A stretch of 64,000 nucleotides of DNA from Acanthacorydalis orientalis (lineage: Eukaryota; Arthropoda; Insecta; Megaloptera; Corydalidae). The stretch lies in assembly GCA_034766995.1 (NCBI GenBank), contig CM068316.1, positions 16,310,071 through 16,374,070 of the forward strand. Reading direction: 5' to 3'. Positions 12,302 through 24,825 of this stretch are shown one piece after another. The translations under genes were made by a program, and so were the position numbers. The notes under the pieces are model-generated. The model saw nothing but the letters and a program-made list of their open reading frames with translations, had not been told where the DNA came from and made no database searches. Each line of letters opens with the position of its first letter. Positions within the stretch are counted from its first letter, which is position 1.

Positions 12302-15300
12302 CACGTTTATGTTAGTGTAAATTATGTCTTAAAATTATTTTCTGCATGCATTAAAAATTGCAGTGGAAATAAAGAATATCATTAATTTTTTTGTATATTA
12401 TTTCTAGAAAATGGTTCATTGCCAGCACCAAATCAAAGTACTAATGGCGTTGCAGTTAACATACCATCAACATCACAGCAAGCTATTTCACTTACACGTT
12501 TATTACAAGGAGCTACTGCAATTCCATCAAATGCATCAAGTACTGGACCATCAACGATTACACTACCAAATCAACCAATTGCAATCGAATCTAAAACATT
12601 TCCACAAGCAGTAACAAGATCTCAGTCAGAATTTCGTTCTCCAAATGTGATATGCCCAGCAGATTCTCAAGTACCATTAAAAGTTGCTTTGGCTGCATCT
12701 AGTACCATGCAGATTGGTACAAAAGCAGCATTAGTTCCATCTGGAACTCCTAAAAATCAGTTTTCTGAACCTTTACATAGACCGTTCCCATTTGCTAGTA
12801 TGCAGCAAGCAGCACAAGCTATTCAAAATCGATCATCTACCACTTCAAATCCAACAGATTTTCAACATCAGTTGGCCCCTGTTGTAAATTCCTCTATTAA
12901 TCATCACACTGGAAATATTTCTTTAAATACGCGATCTGTTGGAGCAACTTTGACAAGTTCAGTAACTGTTAATAAAAATCTTGCATCCACTCAAAGTTCA
13001 GTACCGGTATCTCAAATTACCAATTCACATTCTACTGTAAATAAAGTGTCCAGTGGATCCCAAAACATTTCGAGCACAGTACTGCCAGGAAATCAAATTT
13101 CTCCAGCTACTAGTCAAAGTGTACAGAATATAGTTTCATCTCTGTCTCAACCAAATCTTCAGAAACCTTTGGCTGTAAATCAAAGCAGTTTAGGCGTTCT
13201 TCAAAAAACAGTTCCGTTCACTCAACCTCCGCCCCCTTACCCTGCGAACGCATTAACCAATGCCACTAACACAGTTCCTGCTTCAAATAATCAAAGTTCA
13301 TCGCCTCATCAAATTGTTCAAAATGTGTTGACGTGTCAGGGTTCAACGCCAAACAGTTCATCTAGTGGGCAAAACATAGCTATTTCAAGTCCGTTGTTGG
13401 TAAATCTGTTGCAAAATGATGGTGCGCCTCAAAATTCACAACAAAAACCTCAAGCTACAAATCCAAATGTAGAAAAATTCAAAACAAAAGCAACTGTGCC
13501 TAGTCCTGTGCCTGCTATTGTAACACCTACTCAAATACCGGGTAGACCTAGTCCATCTGCAACTCCAGGATTAACGTTATCTTCAGATAAAACGGCACAG
13601 AATTCAGTTGTAGGTTCTAGTAACAGCGCTTTTGCTGCTGTACCACAAATTGTAACGAGTTTACAAGGATTGTCCTCTACTTTAAATACAACGCCAGAAA
13701 GTGGGAAATACCAAGATCATAAACTTCCCTCTTCAATAATAAACTCGAATACAACTACTTTTATATCAGTACAGCAAACCAACATCAATGCAACTCCTGG
13801 AGCTAACATTGTACAAAGCAGCTCTCAAAATAATCCTGTGCCTTCGAATTCAACAAGCCACATTCTATCAAATCGACAGAATGTTAAATCGCCTTTATTA
13901 AATGTGCCGCCACAAAATAGTAGAAACGCTACTCAACCGAATACTCTTATTAGTCCTGCAACTCAGCATCAACGGTTACAACAAACTCAGCAACTAAGAA
14001 ATTTACAAATAATTCAGCAGCAACAGCTTAACACGCAACAAAATCGTCAAAACGTTTTGTCTGGACAATTGCATCAACAAAGAATAGGGCAGTCCATTAA
14101 ACAATTTCCAGATGGTAGTGTAAGAATTCAACAGCCAGTATATCGTACAACTATTGGAAGTACTACTGCAAACAATTTTTCTACTGGTGATCATCAGTTT
14201 GTTCAACAAAATAATTTTACAGTGGCATCGGCAAATAATTTTCCTACTCAGCCACAAGCTCCACCTCCGTATCCATCTAGTAGGCAAGTTATCAATAGAA
14301 CTGCATTAACGACAAGTAGTGGATTTCAGCAGGATTTTCAACAAAGATTACAACAGCAAAATATTCAACAAGTTAATCGTATACAAACAAACTGGCCTCC
14401 AAATACAACAGCACAGTTTTCTAGCCATGGAAATGACTTGTTACCTATTGGAGAACCTATGCCGAGTTTATCTCAGTTAAACCAACCACAGTCTGTAGGA
14501 CAGCCGTTGTCAAATATCAATTTAAATAACATAGCACTAGATACAAATCTGTCTAACATTACACCAAGTATAACAGACCTTTCAAAGACAGACCTTGATA
14601 GTTTATTGCCAAGTTTGACGGATATTGATGGTGCTGACTTAATATCACAAATAGCAAATGATATTGTTGATTCTGGTCTCGATGTCGTACCTGAACCAAC
14701 TCCAATAGAAATTCCTGAAGAATTAACAAGTCGTGGAAAACGGAGATTATTTTTAATCAATCCGTTAAGCGGTGTTCTTGAACCGATGCCTTCGGAATCA
14801 AGTTCGAGTGAAAGTGAAACCGAAGAAGGCGAAATAAAAAAGAAGAAAAGTGCTGTCATCGATGTTTTCAGTGAATTAAATGAAAGATCGAACTCAATGT
14901 TTTCTGATGACGACACGTCTTCGACATCTGTGTCCGCTTCCAAACGTACTTTTGCAGATGCCACAACCACTGATCAAAGTGATTCAGAGGCAACTATCAG
15001 ATCAACAGCAAGCGATACTGGAAGTGTAAAAACTACCTCTCATAGAAATAAGAGTACAATAAAAAATAGAGACAGAACATCTAGAGATTCTCCGAATTTA
15101 GCAAAAGTCGCTAAATCAAATTCAAATAAAGAACATTCTTCTACACCAAATGAAAAAATAAAATTAAGATTAAAACTTGAAAAAAGTGAACCAGTGAATC
15201 CTGCTTATAAAGTCGATGTATCATTCATTAACCGACAAGAACCTAAACGTGCAAATGTAATTGCTTCGACAAATGTTACATCAGTGTCTACTGTTACGAA

Positions 15301-18300
15301 GGCAAGCAGTGTGTCTTCATCTTCAGTCCCGACATCTTTAGTAGGATCAATGACTCTTGCTGGAAATTCCGAAGAACCTCGAGTGCCTCCTCTGCATATA
15401 TCTCTCAGAGGACGCAATTCAATTGTAATATCAAATAAATTGTCTAAAAAACATTTGACAAAAATTGGCGACGAATCATTATCTGATATAAGTGAAGGTG
15501 AAAAAGTGTTTAATAAGAAATCAAAAGTGCGTAAAGACAAAGATGGTAGTAAAGTTAAAAACCGGTCTGTAACTAAAGACAATGTATTAATTAAATCTGG
15601 TGAAAGTTCGTCGAAAGTAAATAATATTTTGACTAGTACAAACATTAACGAACAGTCATCAAATGACATTAAAATTAATGAAATAAAAACTGAAAATAAG
15701 TTAGGTAAACAGGAAATTAAAACACATGTTAAAACTTCATCTATTAGTACAGGAAAAATTCCTGTAATAAAAACTACATTTGCGGGGTCAAACAAATCAA
15801 GTGATATAGATGATATACCATTAACATATAGGAAAGAACCTGGCGAAGTTTCAGTTCCTCCATTAAAAACATTAACAGACTCGACTAAGAAAAATACAAA
15901 AAAATCTTCAAGCAAAATAAGTTCTGGGGACAATTACAGAGAGCAAAGAGAACAAAATTTATTGAGTGGAGGTAGTATAACAACAAATGCGAAGTCAGAG
16001 GAAAGTTTTAGAAATCATAAAAAAATAAAAACATCTGATTTATTAGAATCCAAAAATAAACCTGTAATTTTTAAATCGAGATCAGATAAAATTAAAAACC
16101 GAAGCGATAAGGATAAAGATCGGTCCATTGGAGATAACTTAAGCGAAAGCAAAAGAATTAATGAATCAGTTGAGTCAAGTTCGATTGGTCTTAAAATTGG
16201 AGTTAAAAGGCAACATGCATATGGATCTGACTCTACAATCATTAATAATGGAACGTTACATTCAGAAAATAAGAAAAGACGGTTATCTGATCATTCAAAT
16301 GGTAAGTTAAATAAAATAATTATTTTTGTATAAAGTTTTATGAATCACCATCTGATTTATTTTATTATTAATAAATATGAGTTTAATGTAATTTAAGTTT
16401 AATAATCATTTCTTTGGACTAAAATATTAGTTTCTTATACTACAAATTATTAAAATAATTCTGAAAAGTTTCATTTTATTTTGAATAACATAAGTCTATT
16501 CAATATTAAATCACTATTAGTTAAATTAGTTTTGAAGGTATTCAATTCATATATACATAGCATGTTTACATATATAAGTATACTTATATGATTTCATTTT
16601 TATTTAAATTAATTTTACAGATTTATATATTACTGTTTTTAACAGATTCATCAAAGTCTATAATATCATCAACTAAATCTTCTGGAACACCTTCAGTCCA
16701 AAGCAGCATCGGATCAACTAATGTTGGTACAATTCTTAGTACAAGAAAAGGTTCTTCATCTTCTTCTAGTGGAAAGTCATCTTCGTTACAAAAACTGAAT
16801 TCTAGTTCAAGCAGTTCAAAACTAAAACGAGATAGACCTTTGTCATCGTCATCGAGTAGTAAAAGTAAAGATGGATCAGATTCAAAAGAAAGTTCGAGTC
16901 GTTCCGGATCAAATTCATCGAAAAGTAAAGACTTAAATCGAGATAAAACATATTCAAAAATAGTTGCTGAGAAACGACTCAATCAGTCTCATTCAATGGA
17001 TTATTTAAAAAATGAAGCATTACATTTAAAATCGGGCAAAAGTTCTGATTTCAGTACGAAATCAAAATCGGACAGCACGAATGATTCGTTAAAGCTCAAA
17101 TATGAAACTTTAAAATCATCGTTAAAAATGAATAATTCATTAGGTTTACCAACAGCTGGTGAATTGGATATGGAAGCAAAATTCAAACAAAGATTATTAG
17201 AAAACACCAGTAGTGATGATTCTAAGTTGAATCGAAATTTTGGAACTAGTGAAAAATCCAAAGTTGTTTCAAAGACGGATTACAAATCAAATAACATCAT
17301 AAATCGATTAACAGAAAAACATGACAGTGGGTCCTCAAAAGCTTTAAATAAAAATACTTCGGTTATTTTAAATAGAGTTCAAACAAATAGTTCTGTCACA
17401 GAAAATATTTTACAGAATCGATTAATAGCCCATGAAAGCTCGAATAAAACAGAAAAATCGTCTGATCAAACTGAAGTGAATACTAAGTTATCGGAAAGGA
17501 AAATTGATGATCGAAAAGATACGGTTAATTCTGATAAATATCTCTCGGATATATTAAGAATATCATCGAAAGAAACCCAGGATACATTAGAAGAAAACTT
17601 AAGGCAATTGTTAGAGCAAGAAACTGATCAGTCAGATTCTAATCGAAAGTCTAGAGAAGACACAGTTAGATCAGAAGATGTCAATTTGACACAAATTTTG
17701 TCAGATTCTGATGTTGATATTAAAAATCAAGAATATCAGAGGAAAAATGTGTCTGTTAATTTGAAAAATAATACCAATAAATCTAATGTAGATCAAAATA
17801 TTTGCAAAGAGAATATATCTACTACTGCAATAGATGAAAACACTCATAATACACCAGATTGTCAAAATAGCAATACTATAGAACGAGATCTCAACAGTTT
17901 GTGCGATCAACATCAAACAGAGTTAGAAAAATCTGTCAATCGATCGAATTCTCAAACACAACCCAATCGATCTCCACCCTTATCAAACAGTACAGGTCAA
18001 GGAGAGGATAGTGGAATAGAAAGCATGGATGCATTGAGTGAAAAATCACCAAATAATCAAGCAAGTCAGAGTCCACATTGTCATAATGAAATTTCAAATT
18101 TAGTAGAAACATTAACTGGAAAAAATAGCCCTGCAACAGTAATGAAGTATTCTTCGGTAGAAGGTAAAACATTTCCAACGAGAAAAGACCTGACTTCTGA
18201 ATCTATTATTGAATTTGATAAAAGTTTAAATGCTGTTATAAATGATCATCTTCACAAAAATAAACATTCTATTTCAAATTCTTCAGAAGATAGTATTTTA

Positions 18301-20926
18301 GATAACAGAAATGTAAAAAATATACCAGATGATTTAAAAATGAATGATTTAGCAGAATTGGGGGATATAGAAGCAGAATTAGCAAAAATGGAAGGATACG
18401 GAGATGCAAATGGCGATAATGATATTTTAATAGGTCATCTTTCTTCTAAACAAGATTCAATTGATAATAAAGCAGATTTTTTAAAATCTGAATCAAATTT
18501 AGTTACACAGCTGAAAACTGATTTAGAAACACAATTTAGAGTAGATCAGAATATATTAGAAAACGAAATACTTTCCTCTAATGATGACATTTTAACACAT
18601 TTAAAGAGTATTGATGTGTCAAAAAATGAATACTTATGCAAAACAACTGCAACGCATACTTTACAAATAAAATTAGAAAAGCATGAATTTGATGAAAGGT
18701 GTGCAAATAAAATAGTCAGATCTGAAGAACAAAGTGTAGATAGCAAAGATTTAAATGAAAATAAAGAGTTATTAAAATTAAACATTAAAACAGATAATTG
18801 TTGCAATGAGGTGAAGTCTGAAGAAAATATGATTCCATCTAATTATGAGAAAGATACTGGAAACAACTTAGAGAATTACAAATTAGAGTTACAATCCAAT
18901 GACATGGCTAATTTATCTTCAAAATTAATATATGATACTTCAAAAGAGTCTAAATATCTCTCGGAGAATGTGAAAGATGAACAAGGTAATTTTGTTGTTA
19001 ATTCTCATTTAAACGATGAAGTAAATGCCGGTAATAGCATCGATAATACATCGAATGTGTCAAAAAACACAGAAGTTAAAAAAGAAGTGGTTCAATCAGA
19101 TTCATGTGCAAAATTTACTGAGCCTGTGAAAGTGTCTTCCAAAATCGGTTCTCATTTAGAATGCAATTTAGACAATCAGATTGGTCTCGGCAACAAAACA
19201 GAAACAAAAAATAATTTTAACGCTGAAGACAACACTGAGAATTTTGATAATGGAGAGTTGGTACATTCGATAGATCATGATGATTTTGATCCATTGCCTA
19301 TGAGAAGAACACCTCCTCTTTATACTTATTCAAATCCTGATAAACAACTTTCGCGTAATGAATCAGAAAGTCCTATTCCAGGTTTATCGGATTTAGACGA
19401 TTGTTCAGAGTACCATTCGGATGTTAATTCTGAAGATTTAAACGATATGTTATCAGCTACTGAAAAAGAAAGAACGAAACAATTATCACCAGATAATACG
19501 TCAGTGAGTGGGAGTTCTTCAACAACAATTAATATAAAAAACATGACATTGACAAGAAGACGAAAACAAAATTTAGACAATTTAATTTTACAGCAAAATT
19601 CAATTGCTGAAGATTCGGCTGTCGAAAATATAGATGAACATTATGTTTTAACAAAATCTAAGACCGTGACTAGTGCCCCTCAACAAAAAAGCCTTTTAGA
19701 ACAGTTATTAATTGAAATTCCAAATACTGAGCTTTCTGAAAAAACTAGTATGTCCTCAATGTCACATTCGCCAGCTGTTTCTGACAAAAGTTTGACATCT
19801 ACAAAAAGTTCAGTTCGTACTCGTTCTAGTTCAAAATTAAATAGTCCCGATATTTCTTCCAATGGTTCTGAAACTTCAAAACATAATCTCAGAACTCCGA
19901 AACACAGTCCGAGTGTAGTTTTAAAACCTTGTGATAATAGTAGAGATAATTCTCCCGCACATGTACTCAAAACAGGTTCTAAAGTTAACCAGATAGCAAA
20001 ACTTACAGCAGGAATAAAACGAAAAAGAAGAGAAAGTGAATCATCGACACAAAGTACCCAAAGTATTGAAGATTCTTTAATAATGCATTCGACACGAAAT
20101 AAGAAATCGAGAAAATGTTCTGAAAATGCTGCAGAATTAATCAAAGCATGTATGGGTGTAGATTCTCTAAACCAAAATTCAACAATAACTGGTGAAACTC
20201 AGACATCAAAAAGAACAAATAGTCCGGTAACAATAAATAAACAAAATATATCTTTAAATATCATGAAAACAACCCTTTCTCAAACAAAAATTTCTACCAA
20301 ACAGATAAAGAATAACGCCCAGTGTCCTAATCGCAATATAAAGAATGTTTTGTCGGGGACACCCAATGAAGAATCATCCGATTCAGATGAGCCTTTGATT
20401 GAAGTAGCAGGAAAAGTACGTAGTTCAAATATGAATAGTTCAAAAAATACAACTATGGCGACTCGAAATAATAAACTAACCAATCCATCTGTACAAAATG
20501 TTATTGTAAAAACTTCAAATAACGTTGGTGCAAGTACTTTAATAAAAAATAGTGGAGATGAACAAAAAATTATAAGTACAAGGCGGTCTGTAAGAAATAA
20601 TGCAGGTGTAAATCTAGGAAACAATATAGGTTTAAAAACGAGAAGTACTAAATTAACTGGTGAAAACTCGAATGAAGCTATAGCTAGTAGACGGAAAACA
20701 CGCAGTGCAGGTAAATGACTATTATTTAAAAAGTAGTTGTGTGTAGACTTGTTTTGTTTTTATAAATTATTTAGCATATTTGTATACATATGTAAATTAT
20801 TAACTGTAGAATCGTTCTTTTTGAAATTTGTTTTTAAAATAAAATTGAAGATAATGTTACTGTGTTTTAGTGAGCGAATCTGTGCAGGATAAGAGAACAC
20901 GGCGTTCAAGTAAAGATGGTAAGTGA
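8741..20926 (+). CDS. Ncoa6: Nuclear receptor coactivator 6 (NCOA6/ASC-2) homologue
   Basis: A four-exon gene for a predicted 2871-residue nuclear coactivator; human NCOA6 is about 2060. NCOA6 bridges nuclear receptors to the MLL3/4 (insect Trr) H3K4 methyltransferase complex. Residues 125-182 (KISKLEPWNSVRVTLSIPKE...LRQLGILSVQVEGD) match the conserved N-terminal block of animal NCOA6. An LXXLL receptor box at 531-535, in the context SPLLVNLLQ, matches the main vertebrate box. A second LXXLL is at 229-233. Three PPxY WW-binding motifs are at 475-478, 819-822 and 2388-2391; Drosophila Ncoa6 uses such motifs to bind Yorkie. The rest is Ser/Gln/Asn/Lys-rich and apparently disordered, with a basic C-terminal end as in vertebrates. 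All introns are phase 1. The exact C terminus is uncertain (see 20871-21277). Confidence 0.9.
9342..12407 (+). other. NCOA6 intron 1
   Basis: A 3.1 kb AT-rich intron. It contains (TA)n arrays at 9388-9431, 9810-9844 and 12020-12066 and a small TTAA-type transposon at 10238-10468. No coding exon was seen inside it. Confidence 0.8.
10238..10468. mobile_element. Non-autonomous piggyBac-like MITE (TTAA target)
   Basis: A 231-base element bounded by perfect 13-base inverted repeats, CACATTGACTGCC and GGCAGTCAATGTG, with TTAA directly outside each end (10234-10237 and 10469-10472). A TTAA target duplication with short inverted repeats is the signature of piggyBac-type transposition. It has no coding capacity and holds a (TA)n run in the middle. 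It lies in NCOA6 intron 1. Confidence 0.75.
12408..16301 (+). CDS. Ncoa6: NCOA6 exon 2 (receptor boxes and PPxY motifs)
   Basis: A single 3.9 kb coding exon, residues 201-1498, from acceptor TTTCTAG|AAAATGG to donor TCAAATG|GTAAGT. It carries both main LXXLL boxes (LTRLL 229-233, LVNLL 531-535), two PPxY motifs (475-478 and 819-822), a Gln-rich stretch around 14005-14070, and an acidic Ser segment (SSSSESETEEGE) followed by Lys-rich sequence. A further LXXLL-like LDSLL is at 930-934. If the last donor were ignored the frame would end at 16333. Confidence 0.88.
16302..16645 (+). other. NCOA6 intron 2
   Basis: A 344-base AT-rich intron. A nearer acceptor-like TTTTACAG at 16620 would break the frame. 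The acceptor TTTTTAACAG at 16645 keeps it (N-D-S-S-K-S). Confidence 0.8.
16646..20710 (+). CDS. Ncoa6: NCOA6 exon 3 (long disordered region, third PPxY)
   Basis: A second giant coding exon of 4.1 kb, residues 1499-2853. It opens with a Ser/Lys-rich segment (SSSGKSSSLQKLNSSSS...), continues through Asn/Asp/Ser-rich sequence without recognised domains, and contains PPLY at 2388-2391 within RRTPPLYTYSNPD. It ends in basic clusters (RKTRSAG). The donor GTGCAG|GTAAAT is phase 1; without splicing the frame stops at 20718. Confidence 0.87.
20871..20926 (+). CDS. Ncoa6: NCOA6 exon 4, reading to first stop
   Basis: The acceptor GTGTTTTAG|TGAGCG gives V-S-E-S-V-Q-D-K-R-T-R-R-S-S-K-D-G-K and then TGA at 20924-20926. 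The basic end resembles the C terminus of vertebrate NCOA6. However, GATG|GTAAGTG at 20918/20919 is a strong donor in phase 1, the phase of every other intron in this gene, so the exon may end at 20918 instead. Confidence 0.65.
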
Positions 20927-21011
20927 CAATACGCTAAAGTCAAAACAAAAAAAATCAAATCAAATGACTATAATGAACGCTATGAAATTTCGAACAAGTC
21001 TGTTTATCAAG

Positions 21012-21277
21012 AAGTCGATAGTTCAAGTGGGAAAAATGAATCGGAAAGTGAAACAGATGAAAGTGAATTTTCTGATGATTCTATGGAAAATTATATTTCG
21101 GAAAAACAGAACCATCAGGAATACTATTATAATGAAAATATGGATGTAAATATGTGTAACAAAAGCATTTTCACATTGAAATTAAACAGTATAAAAGTCG
21201 CACCAGACTGTGTTCATGCCGGTGAGGAAAGCGAATCTGAGATTATGTCAGCATGCGACAGTGAGAACGATTCATAA
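21012..21277 (+). CDS. Ncoa6: Possible alternative or extended NCOA6 C terminus
   Basis: The frame of exon 4 stays open for 116 codons after the TGA at 20924, ending with TAA at 21275-21277. It encodes acidic Ser-rich sequence such as SESETDESEFSDDS and GEESESEIMSACDSEND, similar in style to the rest of NCOA6. A 93-base intron from the strong donor at 20919 to a weak acceptor (TGTTTATCAAG) ending at 21011 would join the two in frame and remove the TGA. Alternatives are readthrough of the UGA-C stop, or that this is 3' UTR. Confidence 0.45.
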
Positions 21278-21631
21278 TTTCGGTGGTGTCTGTCGTAAAG
21301 GGTATGAAAATTCTTAAAAAAATTTGATTCCCAGTGATGTTTGATCATCACGTTCTCTATCCAAAAAGTCAGTTTTGGAGAGTATGGATTCACTTGTAGA
21401 ATTTTTTGTGATAACTATGGTATAAGTAAAACATAGATGTCAAAGACAGTGCTTCTTATTTTTGATCTAAAAGAAGAAAACAAAAACATTCACATTTTAG
21501 ATTAAAACTAAAAAGCTCATCACATCTAACCTTTTGTACAACTTCATATTACATATAAAAAATAATAATTTTTAGGCTTTACTATTATCTTTCTTTGTAC
21601 ATATTTTGTATAAATGACATACACATATTTT

Positions 21632-21637
21632 AATAAA
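21632..21637 (+). terminator. Candidate poly(A) signal of NCOA6
   Basis: AATAAA about 350 bases after the end of the extended frame; a second one lies near 21793. Both are plausible and chance cannot be excluded. Confidence 0.3.
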
Positions 21638-22943
21638 TTTTAAGTTTTATTTCGCTAAGAGGACATAAATGTATAGTTGAACATATATAGAATGAATGTA
21701 CAAATAATTAATTGTATATAATACATTTATATATATATATATAATATATTTATGAATTTGATAGTGCTGTATGTACACAATTTTTCTACATCAATAAAAA
21801 ATAAATATAAAAAAATACATTAAAATCATCTGTACATAATTTTCATTACTTTAAATTATTTCTATAAAAATAATTTTTTTCTTTATACACAAACTAAGAT
21901 TATATATTATATATATATAGATATAAAATATAAAGTGCACTAATCCAATATGTAATATTATTTTATATGCTTTAAGTGTAAATTATTTTTTTTAAAAAAT
22001 GTGAATCTATTAAATATTCTGCCAGTGTTATTTTAGAAGTGAGTCATCAAATATATTGTAAAAAAAATAGTGATTTTTAGTCATGTATATATATTTGTAA
22101 GCTTAAAGCAGGTCTTAGTTCATTTTTTATATTGTTTTTTTTTTTGCCAAAAGTCACATGCTGTTTATTATTATATTGAGTATGTATGGTTTATATTTTA
22201 TAGTAGAAAAATACATGATTTTTCATCTTAATCATTTTTATGAGATTGTGTTGCCATTTTCATTTTTCAAAAAGTATTTAAAATTGTTTTTAATACTAAT
22301 TATTAGTAATGCATGAATTTCAATGTTAATTTTCACAATTAAATATCCATTTAATTTACTTTATATATAAAATAAAATTTAGTAAAACTGTTCCTTTTAT
22401 AATAGTTTTTTTTTCCTAATTAAAAAGCCTACCTAAAGTCATTTAACCGTAATGAATCGACTAAGTGTAGATGAAATAAAACGTTGAATTTTATGCATAC
22501 ATTCTTCATTTGTGAATGTTTTTAATCTCATTTTTTTAGAAGTAATTGTGAATCATATTTGTATTTTATTGCAAAAATTAATATATTTCATGAACACATA
22601 GTGAATGTATCATCCTCCTAAAATGCATTTTATATAAATAACATTAAGTTTAGATTTTTGTTATGTATAGTCGAGAAATAATTTGTGTTGTTATTTACTT
22701 TAATTTACATTTGTAATTACATAATGTATGTTTTATATCAGTGACATTAAGAAATCACTGTTAATGTTTGTTTCATTTGACTTAATTTTATTTGAAAAAA
22801 ATTGTACATTATTGTTGGAAAGAATGGTGAATTTATTATGAAAAACCATTTGTAGTGAACTGAAAAATAAATTTATGGAAAATGTATAATATACTTTGTA
22901 ATATTGATTGTCATCTACATATGTATATTTATATGTATATATG

Positions 22944-22947
<4 letters not shown>

Positions 22948-23000
<53 letters not shown>
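22948..23000. repeat. (TA)n microsatellite
   Basis: Perfect TA run flanked by GTATGTAT repeats. Confidence 0.95.
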
Positions 23001-23012
<12 letters not shown>

Positions 23013-23239
23013 ATGTATGTATATATACACATAATGATATATTTACTGATAAAATATCGCTGTAAGTAATAGTTACACTTTGTGGACAGGTTATTATTAA
23101 TATTAAATTATATTATCTTTAAGATGATACAATTGACTATATATTGTTAATAGAAAATATTCAATTTGAAAAGGTGTTATTTATTTTTTCCTTTATGCTA
23201 AAATTATTTCTAATTTACTATATTTTTTCCCCTTTAACT

Positions 23240-23271
<32 letters not shown>

Positions 23272-24036
23272 CTATTTGTTAAATAAAGATTATATTAAAA
23301 AATATCAAAATAAATAGTAAATAAGATCCAATAATAAATCTAAATATAAACTTGATTAATATTAACTGAAATAAATTTTAAAAAATGTATAAAGTATAAA
23401 AATATGATCTTTAGTAGGTCATTGGTAACAAATATATTGATGTTTTTATAAAGATTTTGTTGCAGTAAACTAGAGTATATTATATAGATGCATCAAAAAC
23501 AAGTGAAAACTTGTACAAATATAAAAATTAAATTTTGTATATACATTTATTTAATCTCGTATGTTTTTAACATTTGTGTGTGTGTATATATATATATATA
23601 AAATGTACACATTTTTGTATACATGTATAATGAACCACAATTTTATCAAATTATTTGTTATCAATGATTATTAAATTAGTATTATATACTACTCTATATT
23701 ATTGGTAATATCAATAAAAACTAAACATTTATGTATGCCGATTTATATTTTTTAGACCGTCACAAAACATTCATTAGTGATTTCTAAAAAAAAAAACAAT
23801 GAAAGCTGTGATAGACAATATTTACTATCGTTAAAACTTATTTTCTAAACTAAAAATATATTATCTGCATTTTTCCCAAATGTTTTAACCAGTTTTAACT
23901 TTTATTCTTAAGAAAACAAACCATATCAGTTATTTTAATGTTTTGATATATATCAAAAAAGTATAAAAATGTATGAAAAACATTTTGTTTGAATTTTTAC
24001 ATTTTAAATTTTCTTGTGTGTGTGTATATGTGTATG

Positions 24037-24076
<40 letters not shown>

Positions 24077-24815
24077 TATAAATATGTATATATATATATA
24101 TATATAATATACACACTCAATGTCAATAATACTTAAAATAAGATTTAGTACTGCAAGACTTCTACTTATAAAAAGATTATATAAAATTTTTAACATTAAT
24201 TTAGTTACAATGTATTAATCAATTTTGAAATTAGAATTATCTTAAGATTTTTATGTTCTGATTAATTACTTATCTTTTAAAATATTGAATTCGTAATGCC
24301 AATTTCAAAAAGGAAAAACCATTGCTTTTACATCCTTTAACCAAATGAAAAAATATAACAAACTTGGTTTTAACTTTAAATGAATTAATTTAAAAAATGA
24401 ACGTTTTAACTATCTAAAGACTCGATTATTGATTTTTTAATTCTGTTTTCTTTTGCTATTATGTATTGTTGAATTATATCAGACAGATTGTGTATGTATA
24501 CATTTGTCCTTTACCATAAAGTAATCTATGCCTTAAAAGTATTTGAAATGTCAAAAATTGGTACGTTTTTCTAAAAATTAATTCTGTATTAGGCTAAACA
24601 TAAAATTATTTGATATATGAACTTTAATAATATGAATATTATTTTATATTAAAATAACAGTTAAATGTGATAGAACCATATTTTAAAATAAGTAGTAGAC
24701 AAAGATAAAAGCATAAATAAAGGTATCTATTTTAAGAGTTCATACAATTCATTATTGTTTGCGATAGGGTATCTGTGTATATGCTGCGCATGAGAATGTG
24801 TTTGTGTTACTTGCA

Positions 24816-24825
24816 TATATATATA
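24816..24825 (+). promoter_or_regulatory. Candidate TATA box / promoter of MYLIP
   Basis: TATATATATAA is followed at once by an unusually CG-rich stretch (ACACGCGCGTTCGAG, then GAACGAGCGCGAG near 24861-24873), about 540 bases before the MYLIP start codon. In this AT-rich background the local CpG content and a downstream-element-like sequence suggest a core promoter. TA runs are common here, so the box itself is weak evidence. An 87-codon frame at 24984-25247 would then sit in the leader. Confidence 0.35.

Larger units (their letters stand above)
21278..24815. other. Intergenic NCOA6-MYLIP, no gene seen
   Basis: Very AT-rich. The first part is NCOA6 3' UTR. It holds (TA)n arrays (22948-23000, 24043-24072 and others) flanked by GTAT or CACA repeats. 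Open frames are short or built on TA repeats. Confidence 0.6.

Noticed and set aside
12411..12614. Open frame of 67 codons starting ATGGTTCATTGCCAG
   Set aside because: It overlaps NCOA6 exon 2 in another frame; the exon frame carries the conserved LXXLL and PPxY motifs.
15205..15933. 242-codon open frame on the minus strand
   Set aside because: It is an antisense shadow of NCOA6 exon 2; low-complexity AT-rich codons rarely give stops on the opposite strand. No recognisable domain.
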